Shown here: in pieces, positions 39,091 through 48,650 of the stretch
Numbering within the stretch: the first letter of the stretch is position 1
How the letters are laid out: the number at the start of each line of letters is the position of its first letter
From: Serratia sp. M24T3
GTDB lineage: Bacteria > Pseudomonadota > Gammaproteobacteria > Enterobacterales > Enterobacteriaceae
Direction of reading: 5' to 3'
DNA: 64,000 nucleotides
Assembly: GCF_000257645.1 (NCBI RefSeq)
Contig: NZ_AJHJ01000007.1
Coordinates: 62,001 to 126,000, forward strand
The notes under the pieces: model-generated
The model's input: the letters and a program-made list of their open reading frames with translations, nothing else
Database searches by the model: none
What the model was told of the DNA's origin: nothing
Translations under genes and position numbers: made by a program

Positions 39091-40212
39091 ATGAGCGGAA
39101 TCCAACTGCACAGCGTCGAGAAAGTCTACCCCAACGGATTCAAGGCGCTGCACGGCATTGATCTTGAGATTCGTGATGGTGAATTCATGGTGTTTGTCGG
39201 GCCGTCCGGCTGCGCTAAATCTACCTTGCTGCGCATGATTGCCGGGCTGGAAAGCGTCAGCGAAGGGCAAATTGTTATCCACAATGAGTGCGTGAATGAC
39301 ACCATGCCGAAGGACCGAGGCATCGCGATGGTATTTCAAAACTACGCGCTTTATCCGCACATGACAGTCTACAAAAATATGGCTTTCAGCCTGATAGGCA
39401 AAGAAAGCAAGCAGGAAATTGACCGCCGCGTGCGCGAAGCGGCTGAAAAGCTTGAAATAACTAATTTATTGCAGCGTAAACCCGGCCAGCTTTCTGGCGG
39501 CCAGTGCCAGCGCGTCGCCGTGGGTCGGGCAATTGTTCGCAAACCTAAAGTGTTCCTGTTTGACGAGCCGCTTTCCAACCTTGATGCCAAGCTGCGCGTT
39601 TCGATGCGCGTGCAGTTGATCAACCTGCACAACCAACTCAAGCAGGAAGGCGTCGGGGCCACCATGATTTACGTCACCCACGATCAGGTTGAAGCAATGA
39701 CCATGGGCGACCGTATTTGCGTGCTCAACCGTGGGCAGATTATGCAGGTTGATAAACCGGTCAATCTGTATCATTCACCGGCTAACCGTTTTGTCGCCGA
39801 ATTTATCGGCAGCCCGTCAATGAACCTGCACGACTTGCCCATCAGTCGCCAGGGTTCAATGACCGGCCTGCGGCTTGGCGAACATACCATACTGAATTTG
39901 CCGCCGCTGCTCCAAGACCTGCTGAACGGCTATCACGCCAATGAAGTCTGTCTGGGTATCCGCCCTGAATACTTGCGCCTGGTCGATGCAAGCCATCAAA
40001 ACGCTATCGCAGCCACCATCGTCACCGTTGAGCGGATGGGCAATGAAGAGTTATTACACTGCGACATCGGCAGCTACCGTTTTATTACCCGTGTTGCCAC
40101 CCGCCACGATTGGGACCCGCTGCTGGGTGAAAAAATCTGGCTCGACTTTGACCTTGGCCGTGCGCATCTGTTCGACAAAGAAACCGGGCTAAATCTAAAA
40201 CAACATCACTAA
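39091..40212 (+). CDS. Sugar ABC transporter ATP-binding protein (UgpC/MsmK/MalK-like)
   Basis: This 373-residue ATPase drives the sugar importer. The signature is PGQLSGGQCQRVAVGRA, Walker B KVFLFDEPLSNLD and switch YVTHDQVEAMTMGDRI. A C-terminal TOBE-type regulatory domain starts after VNLYHSPANRFVAEFIGSPSMN. The Walker A loop reads GPSGCAKST (residues 37-45), with Ala 42 in place of the usual Gly before the catalytic Lys 43. The other motifs are intact and the gene is full length, so it is probably active. This class of ATPase is sometimes shared by several sugar importers. Confidence 0.93.
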   Translation: MSGIQLHSVEKVYPNGFKALHGIDLEIRDGEFMVFVGPSGCAKSTLLRMIAGLESVSEGQIVIHNECVNDTMPKDRGIAMVFQNYALYPHMTVYKNMAFSLIGKESKQEIDRRVREAAEKLEITNLLQRKPGQLSGGQCQRVAVGRAIVRKPKVFLFDEPLSNLDAKLRVSMRVQLINLHNQLKQEGVGATMIYVTHDQVEAMTMGDRICVLNRGQIMQVDKPVNLYHSPANRFVAEFIGSPSMNLHDLPISRQGSMTGLRLGEHTILNLPPLLQDLLNGYHANEVCLGIRPEYLRLVDASHQNAIAATIVTVERMGNEELLHCDIGSYRFITRVATRHDWDPLLGEKIWLDFDLGRAHLFDKETGLNLKQHH

Positions 40213-40253
40213 AAAGCCTGCCCTTTTGATTGCCTGCAATGTGGAGAACCACT

Positions 40254-41555
40254 ATGTCGTTTACATCTGTACCTGCTTCATCGTGCGCAAAACCTGTTAG
40301 CGTGTTGGTCGTCGGGGCCGGTGCGCGAGGGGAGATCTACTCCCGCTATGCTCTGGCTCACCCGGAATTAATGCGCGTGGTGGCGGTGGCCGAGCCACGC
40401 GATGCTTACCGTCAACAGTTTGTCGAACAGCATCACATTGCGCCAGAAGGGATATTCAACGATTGGCGTGACGCCGCCGCGGCCAGCAAAATGGCCGACG
40501 CCGTGCTGATTTGCACCCAGGACAGTATGCACCTTGAACCGGCGCTGGCTTTCGCTGCGCAGGGCTACCACATGCTGCTGGAGAAACCGCTGTCACCAGA
40601 CAGCCAGGAGTGCAAAGAGATTATTGCGGCGGTTCAGCGCGCCGGCGTTATTTTCTCGGTCGGACACGTTTTGCGCTATACCCGCTATACCCAAAAACTT
40701 AAACAGCTGCTGCGCGATAACGTGATTGGTGATGTCGTCAGCATGCAGCATCTTGAACCCGTAGGGTATTGGCATCAGGCGCACTCCTTCGTGCGCGGCA
40801 ACTGGCGCAATGACCAGCAGTCGGCTTCAATGCTGTTGCAGAAGTCCTGCCATGATATTGACTGGATCCGCTACATCATGGATACGCCCTGCGAGCAGGT
40901 GAGTTCATTTGGCGGCCTGCGGCATTTTCGCGCCGAAAACCAACCGGCTGGCGCAGCCGATAACTGCCTCGACTGTGGCGTTGAGTCCCAATGCCCCTAT
41001 TCTGCCAAAAAAATCTATCTTGGCGACCAGCACAAATCTACCCAGGGCTTTCTGCGCGTACTGACCCCGGAAGTCAGCCAGGAGAATTTGCTCGCTGCCC
41101 TGCGCAACGGTCAATATGGCCGCTGCGTTTATCGCTGTGACAATAATGTGGTCGATCATCAAGTCGTCAACATTCAGTTTAGCGGTGGCAAAACCGCCTC
41201 ATTTACCATGACGGCCTTTACCCGCCATGAAGACCGCAAGACCCAACTGTTTGGCAGTCACGGTACGCTTGAAGGCGACGGGCGTTTTATTCGCATCACC
41301 TCATTTATCGACGACAGTGAAACAGTCTATGACGTCGATGACCTGAAAACGGTCGATCCTGCCCAAAGTAGCACCATGAGTGGCCACGGCGGCGGCGATT
41401 ACTACCTGATGGCGCACTTTATCGACGCCATACGGCGTAACGATGCCAGCCAAATCCTCTCTGGCCCTAAAGAAACGCTGGAAAGTCATTTAATGGTATT
41501 CGCGGCCGAGCGTGCCCGTCGCGAAGGCGCAGTCATTGCCGTTCACTCGGCGTAA
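40254..41555 (+). CDS. Gfo/Idh/MocA-family oxidoreductase with Cys cluster
   Basis: This 433-residue protein has an N-terminal Rossmann domain, VSVLVVGAGARGEIYSRYAL, and the family motif MLLEKPLSPDSQECKEI. The second domain includes SVGHVLRYTRYTQ and the candidate catalytic region QKSCHDIDWIRY (Asp/His as in the family). A CxxCx5C cluster in DNCLDCGVESQCPYSAKKIY may bind a metal. I chose ATG 40254 (MSFTSVPASS), with GGAG seven bases upstream. The family includes sugar dehydrogenases and the NAD-dependent GH109 glycosidases, so a role in oxidation or in NAD-assisted cleavage of the imported sugar is possible. The exact reaction is unknown. Confidence 0.88.
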   Translation: MSFTSVPASSCAKPVSVLVVGAGARGEIYSRYALAHPELMRVVAVAEPRDAYRQQFVEQHHIAPEGIFNDWRDAAAASKMADAVLICTQDSMHLEPALAFAAQGYHMLLEKPLSPDSQECKEIIAAVQRAGVIFSVGHVLRYTRYTQKLKQLLRDNVIGDVVSMQHLEPVGYWHQAHSFVRGNWRNDQQSASMLLQKSCHDIDWIRYIMDTPCEQVSSFGGLRHFRAENQPAGAADNCLDCGVESQCPYSAKKIYLGDQHKSTQGFLRVLTPEVSQENLLAALRNGQYGRCVYRCDNNVVDHQVVNIQFSGGKTASFTMTAFTRHEDRKTQLFGSHGTLEGDGRFIRITSFIDDSETVYDVDDLKTVDPAQSSTMSGHGGGDYYLMAHFIDAIRRNDASQILSGPKETLESHLMVFAAERARREGAVIAVHSA

Positions 41556-41578
41556 TCCCCGTCTGAGAGAGATAAATC

Positions 41579-42478
41579 ATGCGCTACGGATTTGATATTG
41601 GCGGTACAAAAATTGAGATGGCGGCCTATGACGACGGGCTTAATCAGGTTTTATGCCAACGGGTCAACACCCCTACCGCTGACTACCAGCAGTTTCTTGG
41701 CTGCGTAAAAAAGCTGGTGACGCAGGCAGATTTGAGCCTGCACACCCGCGGCAGCATTGGCATCGGTCTGCCCGGCGTAACTGACCCGGTCAGCCATAGG
41801 CAGCTGTCGGTGAATGTGCCCTGCCTGTCGGGACACTGCCTCGAAGACGATCTGGTGCAAACGCTTGACCGGCCGGTTGCCATTGAAAACGACTGTCGCT
41901 GCTTTGCCCTTTCCGAAGCCAGCACCGAACAAACCCGTTCGCATGACATCGTTTTTGGCGTGATCCTTGGCACCGGCGCAGGCGGCGGGCTGGTGTTAAA
42001 CAGACATTTACACAAGGGCAAAAACGGACTGGCGGGCGAATGGGGACACATGCCGATTTCAGCCCAGTTGGTGCAACGTTATGATCTGCCGTTGTTTAGC
42101 TGTAGCTGCGGGCTGACCGGTTGTTTCGAACGCTACGTTTCTGGCCGTGGACTGCTGGCGCTGAGCCAGCATTTCAAACATCAGGCCACCAGCGTGCCTG
42201 ACCTGTTGCTGCACTACCGGCAAGGTTGCCCGCTGGCCAAAAAATTGATGCAGATGTATATCGATATTCTCGCCAGTGCCTTGGCGGGTCTGCAACTGAT
42301 GCTTGACGTTGACGCTTTCGTATTTGGCGGCGGCTTATCAAATATGCCAGAGCTGTATCAACTGTTGCCTCAGGCCATGCGCCGATGGCTTTTTGCACAC
42401 AGCCAGCCGGCGGCTATTTTATCGCCGGTGTTTGGCGACAGCAGCGGCGTTCGCGGTGCGGCCTTGCTCCAGCATTGA
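41579..42478 (+). CDS. ROK-family sugar kinase, NagK-like
   Basis: This 299-residue cytoplasmic kinase closely resembles E. coli N-acetylglucosamine kinase NagK (303). The phosphate loop RYGFDIGGTKIEMA is at the start, and the sugar-binding text GIGLPGVTDP and IENDCRCFALSEA follow. GVILGTGAGGGLV is the second phosphate loop. The ROK signature with zinc ligands reads GEWGHMPISAQLVQRYDLPLF and then CSCGLTGCFERYVSGRG. Since an ABC importer delivers unphosphorylated sugar, this enzyme probably makes the 6-phosphate of N-acetylgalactosamine or a similar hexosamine. It closes the first operon of the locus. Confidence 0.9.
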   Translation: MRYGFDIGGTKIEMAAYDDGLNQVLCQRVNTPTADYQQFLGCVKKLVTQADLSLHTRGSIGIGLPGVTDPVSHRQLSVNVPCLSGHCLEDDLVQTLDRPVAIENDCRCFALSEASTEQTRSHDIVFGVILGTGAGGGLVLNRHLHKGKNGLAGEWGHMPISAQLVQRYDLPLFSCSCGLTGCFERYVSGRGLLALSQHFKHQATSVPDLLLHYRQGCPLAKKLMQMYIDILASALAGLQLMLDVDAFVFGGGLSNMPELYQLLPQAMRRWLFAHSQPAAILSPVFGDSSGVRGAALLQH

Positions 42479-42840
42479 CACCCCCTTTCCGGCAAGGTCT
42501 CGCCAAGGTTAAAGGTCACAAAAAAAATTCGTCGCAATAAATGAAAGATAAAAAGCCAGAGGTTATTTGCCGCCTTTCATTGTTGAAAGAAAGCCCGATA
42601 GCAGAAGCCAAAAGAATGGCTGATAAATAACAACTTTGAAGATTCAGACGCTTTCCATCGACCTTTCGGTTTAACGCGAACCGAAAGAAGAAGTTAAATT
42701 AACTACATGATATTAAAGGTTTTATTTAAAAAATAACGTTGATTTTCGATGTTCCGTTTGCTGTAATCAAGGCGAAACACCGAAAGCAGCCAGGTAAATA
42801 CCAGCGGAATGCACCCGCTGCCTCGGGAGAGTAAACGCCA
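42479..42840. promoter_or_regulatory. agaR upstream region with multiple CTTTC/GAAAG sites
   Basis: These 362 bases between the kinase and regulator genes hold no gene. They contain CTTTC at 42574-42578, 42651-42655 and 42663-42667, and its complement GAAAG at 42543-42547, 42585-42589, 42589-42593, 42683-42687 and 42782-42786. The same pentamer forms the cluster at 35610. Binding by the AgaR-like repressor, with autoregulation and control of the downstream genes, is the simplest reading (inference). Confidence 0.55.
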
Positions 42841-43611
42841 ATGATTAATACGCTTAAACGTCGAGAATTAATTATCGACCAGCTTTGTCGTGAAGGTTCT
42901 GTGCGGGTTGAAGATCTCAGCGGGCAATACGACGTTTCGAGCGTGACTATTCGTAACGATTTGCGTTATCTGGAAAAAAGCGGCTGTGCGGTACGCGCTT
43001 ACGGTGGTGCCAAACTTAACAAACAGTTCGTATTTGACCGCCCGTTACAGGACAAAGGCCGTATCAATCGCGATGTGAAATACACCATAGCCTGTGCGGC
43101 AGCGGCCCTGGTTAACGACGGTGACTCGATCATTCTGGATTCGGGTTCCACCATCAGCCAGATGGTGCCGCAGCTGCAAGGCAAACAGGAACTGGTGGTC
43201 ATGACCAATGCTTTAAATATTGCGTTTGAGCTGGCCAGCAATGAACAGGTGGATTTGATGGTGATTGGCGGCAGCGTCAGGCGTAAATCCTGGTCTCTCT
43301 ATGGCCCCTCGGCGGAACAGCACATCCGTCAGTATCGTTTCGACAAACTGTTTTTAGGCGTTGATGGATTTGATTTGGTCAGCGGTATTACCACCCCGAA
43401 TCCGGGAGAAGCCCAGTTAAATCGCGCAATGTGCGATGTCGCGCGTGAAGTGATTGCCGTGGCCGATGCCAGTAAGTTTGGGCGTACCAGCTTTTGCATG
43501 ATTAGGGAAATTGGCCAGATCCACAAATTGGTCACCGACAGCGGAATTCCTCATCAATATCGCCGGTCATTAGAGGATTTCGGGGTCGAGGTCATTATCG
43601 CCGACCGATAA
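42841..43611 (+). CDS. agaR: DeoR-family repressor, AgaR-like
   Basis: This 256-residue regulator has the DeoR HTH at residues 6-57 (RRELIIDQLCREGSVRVEDLSGQYDVSSVTIRNDLRYLEKSG) followed by AVRAYGGA. The C-terminal sugar-phosphate-sensing domain has the family motifs DGDSIILDSGSTI, VMTNALNIA and FLGVDGFDLVSGITTPN. The overall pattern follows E. coli AgaR of the N-acetylgalactosamine regulon. It heads the agaZ-agaS-gatY genes and has CTTTC-type sites upstream and in the ABC promoter. The inducer is probably a hexosamine or tagatose phosphate (inference). Confidence 0.85.
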   Translation: MINTLKRRELIIDQLCREGSVRVEDLSGQYDVSSVTIRNDLRYLEKSGCAVRAYGGAKLNKQFVFDRPLQDKGRINRDVKYTIACAAAALVNDGDSIILDSGSTISQMVPQLQGKQELVVMTNALNIAFELASNEQVDLMVIGGSVRRKSWSLYGPSAEQHIRQYRFDKLFLGVDGFDLVSGITTPNPGEAQLNRAMCDVAREVIAVADASKFGRTSFCMIREIGQIHKLVTDSGIPHQYRRSLEDFGVEVIIADR

Positions 43612-43672
43612 ACGTATCAAGCCAGGCGCATCTGAACATGCTGTCTATTGAATAACCTGCTAAGGAGTTTTC

Positions 43673-44971
43673 ATGCAACAACTACTTTCGCTGATCCAAC
43701 GCCACAAGTCCGGTGAACCGGTGGGCGTATTTTCTGTCTGCTCGGCGCATCCCTGGGTCATTGAGGCCGCGCTTCGTCAGGCAATTCAGCGGGATACCTC
43801 GGTGTTGATTGAGGCGACATCCAATCAGGTTAATCAGTTTGGCGGTTATACCGGCATGCAGCCCCATGAGTTTCGCGATAAGGTCTGGCAGCAGGCAGAT
43901 GCGTTGGGCTTACCACGGGAACGGGTGTGGTTAGGAGGCGATCACCTCGGCCCCAATGCCTGGCAGGATAAAACCGCCGAGCAGGCCATGGTGCTGGCAG
44001 AAACGCTGATTGCCGATTATGTCGCCGCGGGTTTTCGTAAAATCCATCTCGATTGTTCCATGTCCTGTGCCGATGACCCCTCGCCACTCGGCGACGAAGA
44101 AGTGGCAAAACGCGCGGCCCGTCTGTGTGCCATCGCCGAGAAAAGCTGGCAACAGCACGGCGGTGAGGCTCCAGTGTATGTCATTGGTACTGAAGTTCCG
44201 GTGCCGGGCGGCGCACAGGGCGAGCTGGAAGAAGGCATGCACGTGACGACACAGGATGCCGTAGAAACCACGTTGGGCGTGCATCGCAGCGCCTGGATGG
44301 CGCAGGGGCTGGCGGCAGTCTGGCCAAGAGTGATCGCCGTGGTTGTTCAGCCGGGCGTCGAGTTTGACAATCACTGCGTCGAGCATTATCAGCCCGAACG
44401 CGCGCAACAGCTGACCCGCTTTATCGAAAACTGGCCCACGCTGGTCTATGAAGCACATTCAACCGATTATCAGCCTCCGCTGGCCTATCGTCAGTTGGTT
44501 CGTGACCATTTTGCCATCTTAAAAGTGGGGCCTGCATTGACCTTCGCCCTGCGTGAAGCGCTGTTTGCCCTCGACTTCATTGAGCGCGAATGGCTGGGGG
44601 AGCATCAGGCTTCGCATCTGTGTTCGACGCTGGAACAGGTGATGTGCGAACGCCCCGAGCAATGGCGTCGCTATTATCCCGGCAAGCCACATCAGCAACA
44701 TCTGCATCGTCAGTACAGCCTCAGTGACCGGGTGCGCTATTACTGGCCGCTGCCAGAGGTGGCGGCAACGGTCGAACGCATGCTTGATAATCTGCGCCAA
44801 AATCCAGTGCCTCTGGCGCTGCTCAGTCAATTCTTGCCTGAACAGGCGCGCGCGATTAATGCCGGCAAACTTTCTTCCGATCCACAGGATTGGGTTATAC
44901 ACAAAATCAGTGAAGTGCTGACGGACTATGCCGATGCCTGCCAGCCCGCTGCCAAGGAGCATGTATCATGA
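43673..44971 (+). CDS. Tagatose-1,6-bisphosphate aldolase accessory subunit (GatZ/KbaZ/AgaZ)
   Basis: This 432-residue protein belongs to the GatZ/KbaZ family. These proteins stabilise and activate the class II aldolase subunit GatY/KbaY that cleaves tagatose-1,6-bisphosphate to DHAP and glyceraldehyde-3-phosphate. Motifs include FSVCSAHPWVIEAALRQA, IEATSNQVNQFGGYTGM, WLGGDHLGPNAWQ and KIHLDCSMSCADDP. TAAGGAG precedes ATG 43673. The stop overlaps the agaS start by four bases, so the two are coupled. Which of the GatZ, KbaZ or AgaZ branches it belongs to needs a tree; the agaS neighbour favours the aga (N-acetylgalactosamine) type. Confidence 0.92.
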   Translation: MQQLLSLIQRHKSGEPVGVFSVCSAHPWVIEAALRQAIQRDTSVLIEATSNQVNQFGGYTGMQPHEFRDKVWQQADALGLPRERVWLGGDHLGPNAWQDKTAEQAMVLAETLIADYVAAGFRKIHLDCSMSCADDPSPLGDEEVAKRAARLCAIAEKSWQQHGGEAPVYVIGTEVPVPGGAQGELEEGMHVTTQDAVETTLGVHRSAWMAQGLAAVWPRVIAVVVQPGVEFDNHCVEHYQPERAQQLTRFIENWPTLVYEAHSTDYQPPLAYRQLVRDHFAILKVGPALTFALREALFALDFIEREWLGEHQASHLCSTLEQVMCERPEQWRRYYPGKPHQQHLHRQYSLSDRVRYYWPLPEVAATVERMLDNLRQNPVPLALLSQFLPEQARAINAGKLSSDPQDWVIHKISEVLTDYADACQPAAKEHVS

Positions 44972-46152
44972 GCCACTACTTTTCCTATAGCACCGACTGG
45001 CTGGAACAGCACAACGCCCTGCACACCGCGCGCGAGATTTGGCAACAGCCTGACTTGTGGCGGCGGTTGCATCAGCAGTTAACTGACACCAGCGCACAGT
45101 GGCAACCGTTTCTACAACCGCTGCTGGACAACCCGCGCCTGCAAATTGTGCTTTGCGGTGCAGGCAGCTCGGCATTCGCCGGTCGCGCGCTGGCTCCGTG
45201 GCTGCGCCAGCAAACCGGCCGTGACGTAGTCGCTTATGGCACGACCGATATTGTCGCCAATCCGCACCAGTATCTCGACCGATCGCGCCCTACTTTGCTG
45301 GTGTCGTTCGCCCGCTCCGGTAATAGCCCTGAAAGCGTAGCCAGTGTTGCCTTGGCCGATCAGCTCTTACCCGAATGCTATCACCTGATGCTGGTCTGCA
45401 ACCCTGACAGCCAATTGGCGAACTATGCGGCAGGACGCGACAACGTGTTCGCGCTGGTGATGCCTCAAGGGTCCAACGATCAAAGCTTTGCCATGACCTC
45501 AAGCTTTAGCTGCATGATGCTTTCCGCCGCACTGCTGCTGGGCCCGCAATCACTGGCAGAAGCCTATCCCCAGCTTAATCGCATGGTCGAGCGCTGCATC
45601 CAGCTGCGTGAAAGCCTGCAAACTCAGGTCAAGTCGCTGGCGAGCAGTGGTTTTACCCGTTATATCACTCTCGGAGGTAGCTGCTTTACCGGTCTTGCCG
45701 AAGAGGCTTCGCTAAAAATGCTTGAGCTTACCGCCGGGCGCATCGTTACGCGATTCGACTCCCCGCTGGGACTGCGCCACGGGCCGAAATTTATGGTCGA
45801 CAACCAGACGTTGGTACTGCTGATGTTCTCTGGCGACAGTTACGCGCGGCAATACGATGCAGACCTGTGGCATGAACTTAAACGCGACGGGCTGGTGCAA
45901 AAAATGGTCGGTCTGAGTGGCGAGCCCAATGATTTTAATGAAGTGCAGACCGTGCACGATGACCACGATGACGTGTGGATGATGTTCCCCTATTTGCTTT
46001 TTTCACAGATGCTGGCAATGGAAACCTCACTGGCCCACGGCCTGACACCGGACAATCCTTGCCCCACCGGAGAGGTTAATCGCGTCGTAAAAGGGGTAAC
46101 TATTTATCATTACTCCAAACCTGTTGCCTCAGCTAATGCCTCTGCGCTCTAG
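44968..46152 (+). CDS. agaS: AgaS, galactosamine-6-phosphate deaminase/isomerase (SIS domains)
   Basis: This 394-residue protein has two SIS sugar-isomerase domains and matches E. coli AgaS, which converts galactosamine-6-phosphate to tagatose-6-phosphate with release of ammonia. SIS 1 has [15 protein letters not shown] and [19 protein letters not shown] 2 has [27 protein letters not shown] and the [14 protein letters not shown] segment. The C terminus [15 protein letters not shown] also matches AgaS. It is coupled to the preceding aldolase subunit gene and 74 bases precede gatY. The matching deacetylase (AgaA/NagA) is not in this window. Confidence 0.92.
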   Translation: MSHYFSYSTDWLEQHNALHTAREIWQQPDLWRRLHQQLTDTSAQWQPFLQPLLDNPRLQIVLCGAGSSAFAGRALAPWLRQQTGRDVVAYGTTDIVANPHQYLDRSRPTLLVSFARSGNSPESVASVALADQLLPECYHLMLVCNPDSQLANYAAGRDNVFALVMPQGSNDQSFAMTSSFSCMMLSAALLLGPQSLAEAYPQLNRMVERCIQLRESLQTQVKSLASSGFTRYITLGGSCFTGLAEEASLKMLELTAGRIVTRFDSPLGLRHGPKFMVDNQTLVLLMFSGDSYARQYDADLWHELKRDGLVQKMVGLSGEPNDFNEVQTVHDDHDDVWMMFPYLLFSQMLAMETSLAHGLTPDNPCPTGEVNRVVKGVTIYHYSKPVASANASAL

Positions 46153-46226
46153 CTGGCGTTGGACTTTATTATTTTGCCGACAGTGCGCGACAGCCAATAA
46201 CTGCACTGCCAGCATCAGGGGGTTCT

Positions 46227-47080
<854 letters not shown>

Positions 47081-47126
47081 GCCACCGGGATTGCGCGAGC
47101 GCCCTATATCAAAAGCAGAGTTGAAA

Positions 47127-47166
47127 CATTCTCTCCCCAACCCTCACCCACCAAGGGGCGAGGGAA
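47127..47166. repeat. C/G-rich intergenic element between convergent genes
   Basis: The text around CTCCCCAACCCTCACCC and the following AAGGGGCGAGGG can pair imperfectly and looks like a short dispersed intergenic repeat found in many proteobacteria. It may also serve as a weak terminator between gatY and tcyN. Only one copy is seen here. Confidence 0.4.
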
Positions 47167-47220
47167 TAAAGCCAGAAATTTCAGTGATGTTGATGGCGCG
47201 CGTCGCACTATGAGCAGGAA

Positions 47221-47973
47221 CTAGTTTTGCAGGAATTTTTCCAGGAACTGCCTGGTGCGCTCCTGTTGCGGCGCAGAGAACAGCTCCCTGGCCGGCCCCT
47301 GTTCGACAATTTTGCCCTGATCCATAAATATGGCGCGATCGGCGACATCACGGGCGAAACTCATCTCGTGAGTAACGATGACCATAGTCCGATGCTCTTG
47401 CGCCAATGCTTTGATAGTGCTCAAGACTTCGCCCACCAGCTCAGGGTCCAGCGCTGATGTCGGCTCATCGAAAAGAATCACTTCCGGGTTCATCGCCAAC
47501 GCGCGAGCAATGGCGACACGCTGCTGCTGCCCTCCGGACAGGCGACGAGGGTACGCACTCTCCTTGCCAGCCAATCCAACCTTTGCCAACAGCTTGCGAG
47601 CATTCGCCTCGGCGTCGACGCGCCGCTCACCCTTCACAATCACCGGGCCTTCAATGATATTTTCCAGCACCGAGCGATGTGGAAACAGGTTGAAATTCTG
47701 GAATACGAAACCGACCTGTTGACGCAGTTGGCGAACCTTGTCTTTCTGTTTGCTGATAGGCACGCTGGCATCAATTTCAATCTTGCCGACGGTAATGGTG
47801 CCGGAGTCAGGGATTTCCAGCAGATTGATGCTGCGCAATAACGTGGTTTTACCCGAGCCGCTAGGCCCGATAATCGCCACCACTTCCCCCGCATTCACCT
47901 GCAGATCGATACCATGCAGCACCGTCTGACCATGAAATTTTTTAACCAGCTTTTTCACGTCAATGGTACTCAT
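47221..47973 (-). CDS. tcyN: Cystine ABC transporter ATP-binding protein
   Basis: This 250-residue polar amino-acid ATPase matches TcyN (YecC). Walker A is GPSGSGKTT near residue 33, the signature PRRLSGGQQQRVAIARA, Walker B VILFDEPTSALDPELVGEVL and the switch IVTHEMSFARDVADR. Its start overlaps the tcyL stop by four bases. With TcyL and TcyJ it forms the high-affinity importer for L-cystine and related sulfur amino acids, feeding cysteine synthesis and redox balance. It is the last gene of the operon. Confidence 0.95.
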   Translation of the reverse strand: MSTIDVKKLVKKFHGQTVLHGIDLQVNAGEVVAIIGPSGSGKTTLLRSINLLEIPDSGTITVGKIEIDASVPISKQKDKVRQLRQQVGFVFQNFNLFPHRSVLENIIEGPVIVKGERRVDAEANARKLLAKVGLAGKESAYPRRLSGGQQQRVAIARALAMNPEVILFDEPTSALDPELVGEVLSTIKALAQEHRTMVIVTHEMSFARDVADRAIFMDQGKIVEQGPARELFSAPQQERTRQFLEKFLQN

Positions 47974-48638
47974 GTTGGCTCCTGATCCTGACGGTTAACA
48001 CGGTCTTCCAGTCGATTTTGCAAGAATGAAAGCACGGTAGCCAGCACCCAGTAAATTACCGAGGCGGCCAGATACATGGTGAACACTTCCAGAGTACGGG
48101 AAGTCACCAGTTGCGCCTGACGGAACAGTTCCGGCACCTGAATAGTCGCCGCAAGCGAGGTGTCTTTCACCAAACCAATAAAGCTATTGCCCAGCGGCGG
48201 CAGCGCGGTGCGAGCGGCCTGAGGCAGGATCACCCGACGCAGCGTCTGCCAGGAATTCATGCCGATACTGGCGGCTGCTTCCCATTGCCCTTTTTCGATT
48301 GAGGAAATGGCGGCGCGCAGCGTCTCGGAGGTGTAAGCCGCCGTATTAAGCGACAGGCCAATCATTGCCGATGGGATCGGGTCGAGCTCGATGCCGAACT
48401 GTGGCAGGCCGTAATAAATCATAAACAGCTGCGCAATCAGTGGCGTACCACGAAAGATAGAGACGTAGAAACGCGAGAACCAAGACAGCGGCCAGAAATG
48501 CGACAACCGCATCATTGCCAGCAGGAAGCCGAGCAGTAAACCAAACACCATCCCCCCGAGACTCAGCTCGAGGGTAAACACGGTGCCTTTCAATAAAAAT
48601 GGTGCTGAATCCAGCACCAGTTGGAGACTTTCTTGCAT
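47970..48638 (-). CDS. tcyL: Cystine ABC transporter permease
   Basis: This 222-residue inner-membrane permease (YecS/TcyL type) has about five hydrophobic segments and the polar amino-acid permease signature SIGMNSWQTLRRVILPQAARTALPPLGNSFIGLVKDTSLAATI. It begins MQESLQLVLDSAPFLLKGTVFTLELS. It lies 12 bases after tcyJ and overlaps tcyN by four bases, so all three are one transcription unit. Confidence 0.95.
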   Translation of the reverse strand: MQESLQLVLDSAPFLLKGTVFTLELSLGGMVFGLLLGFLLAMMRLSHFWPLSWFSRFYVSIFRGTPLIAQLFMIYYGLPQFGIELDPIPSAMIGLSLNTAAYTSETLRAAISSIEKGQWEAAASIGMNSWQTLRRVILPQAARTALPPLGNSFIGLVKDTSLAATIQVPELFRQAQLVTSRTLEVFTMYLAASVIYWVLATVLSFLQNRLEDRVNRQDQEPT

Positions 48639-48650
48639 CAGGTTTAAACC

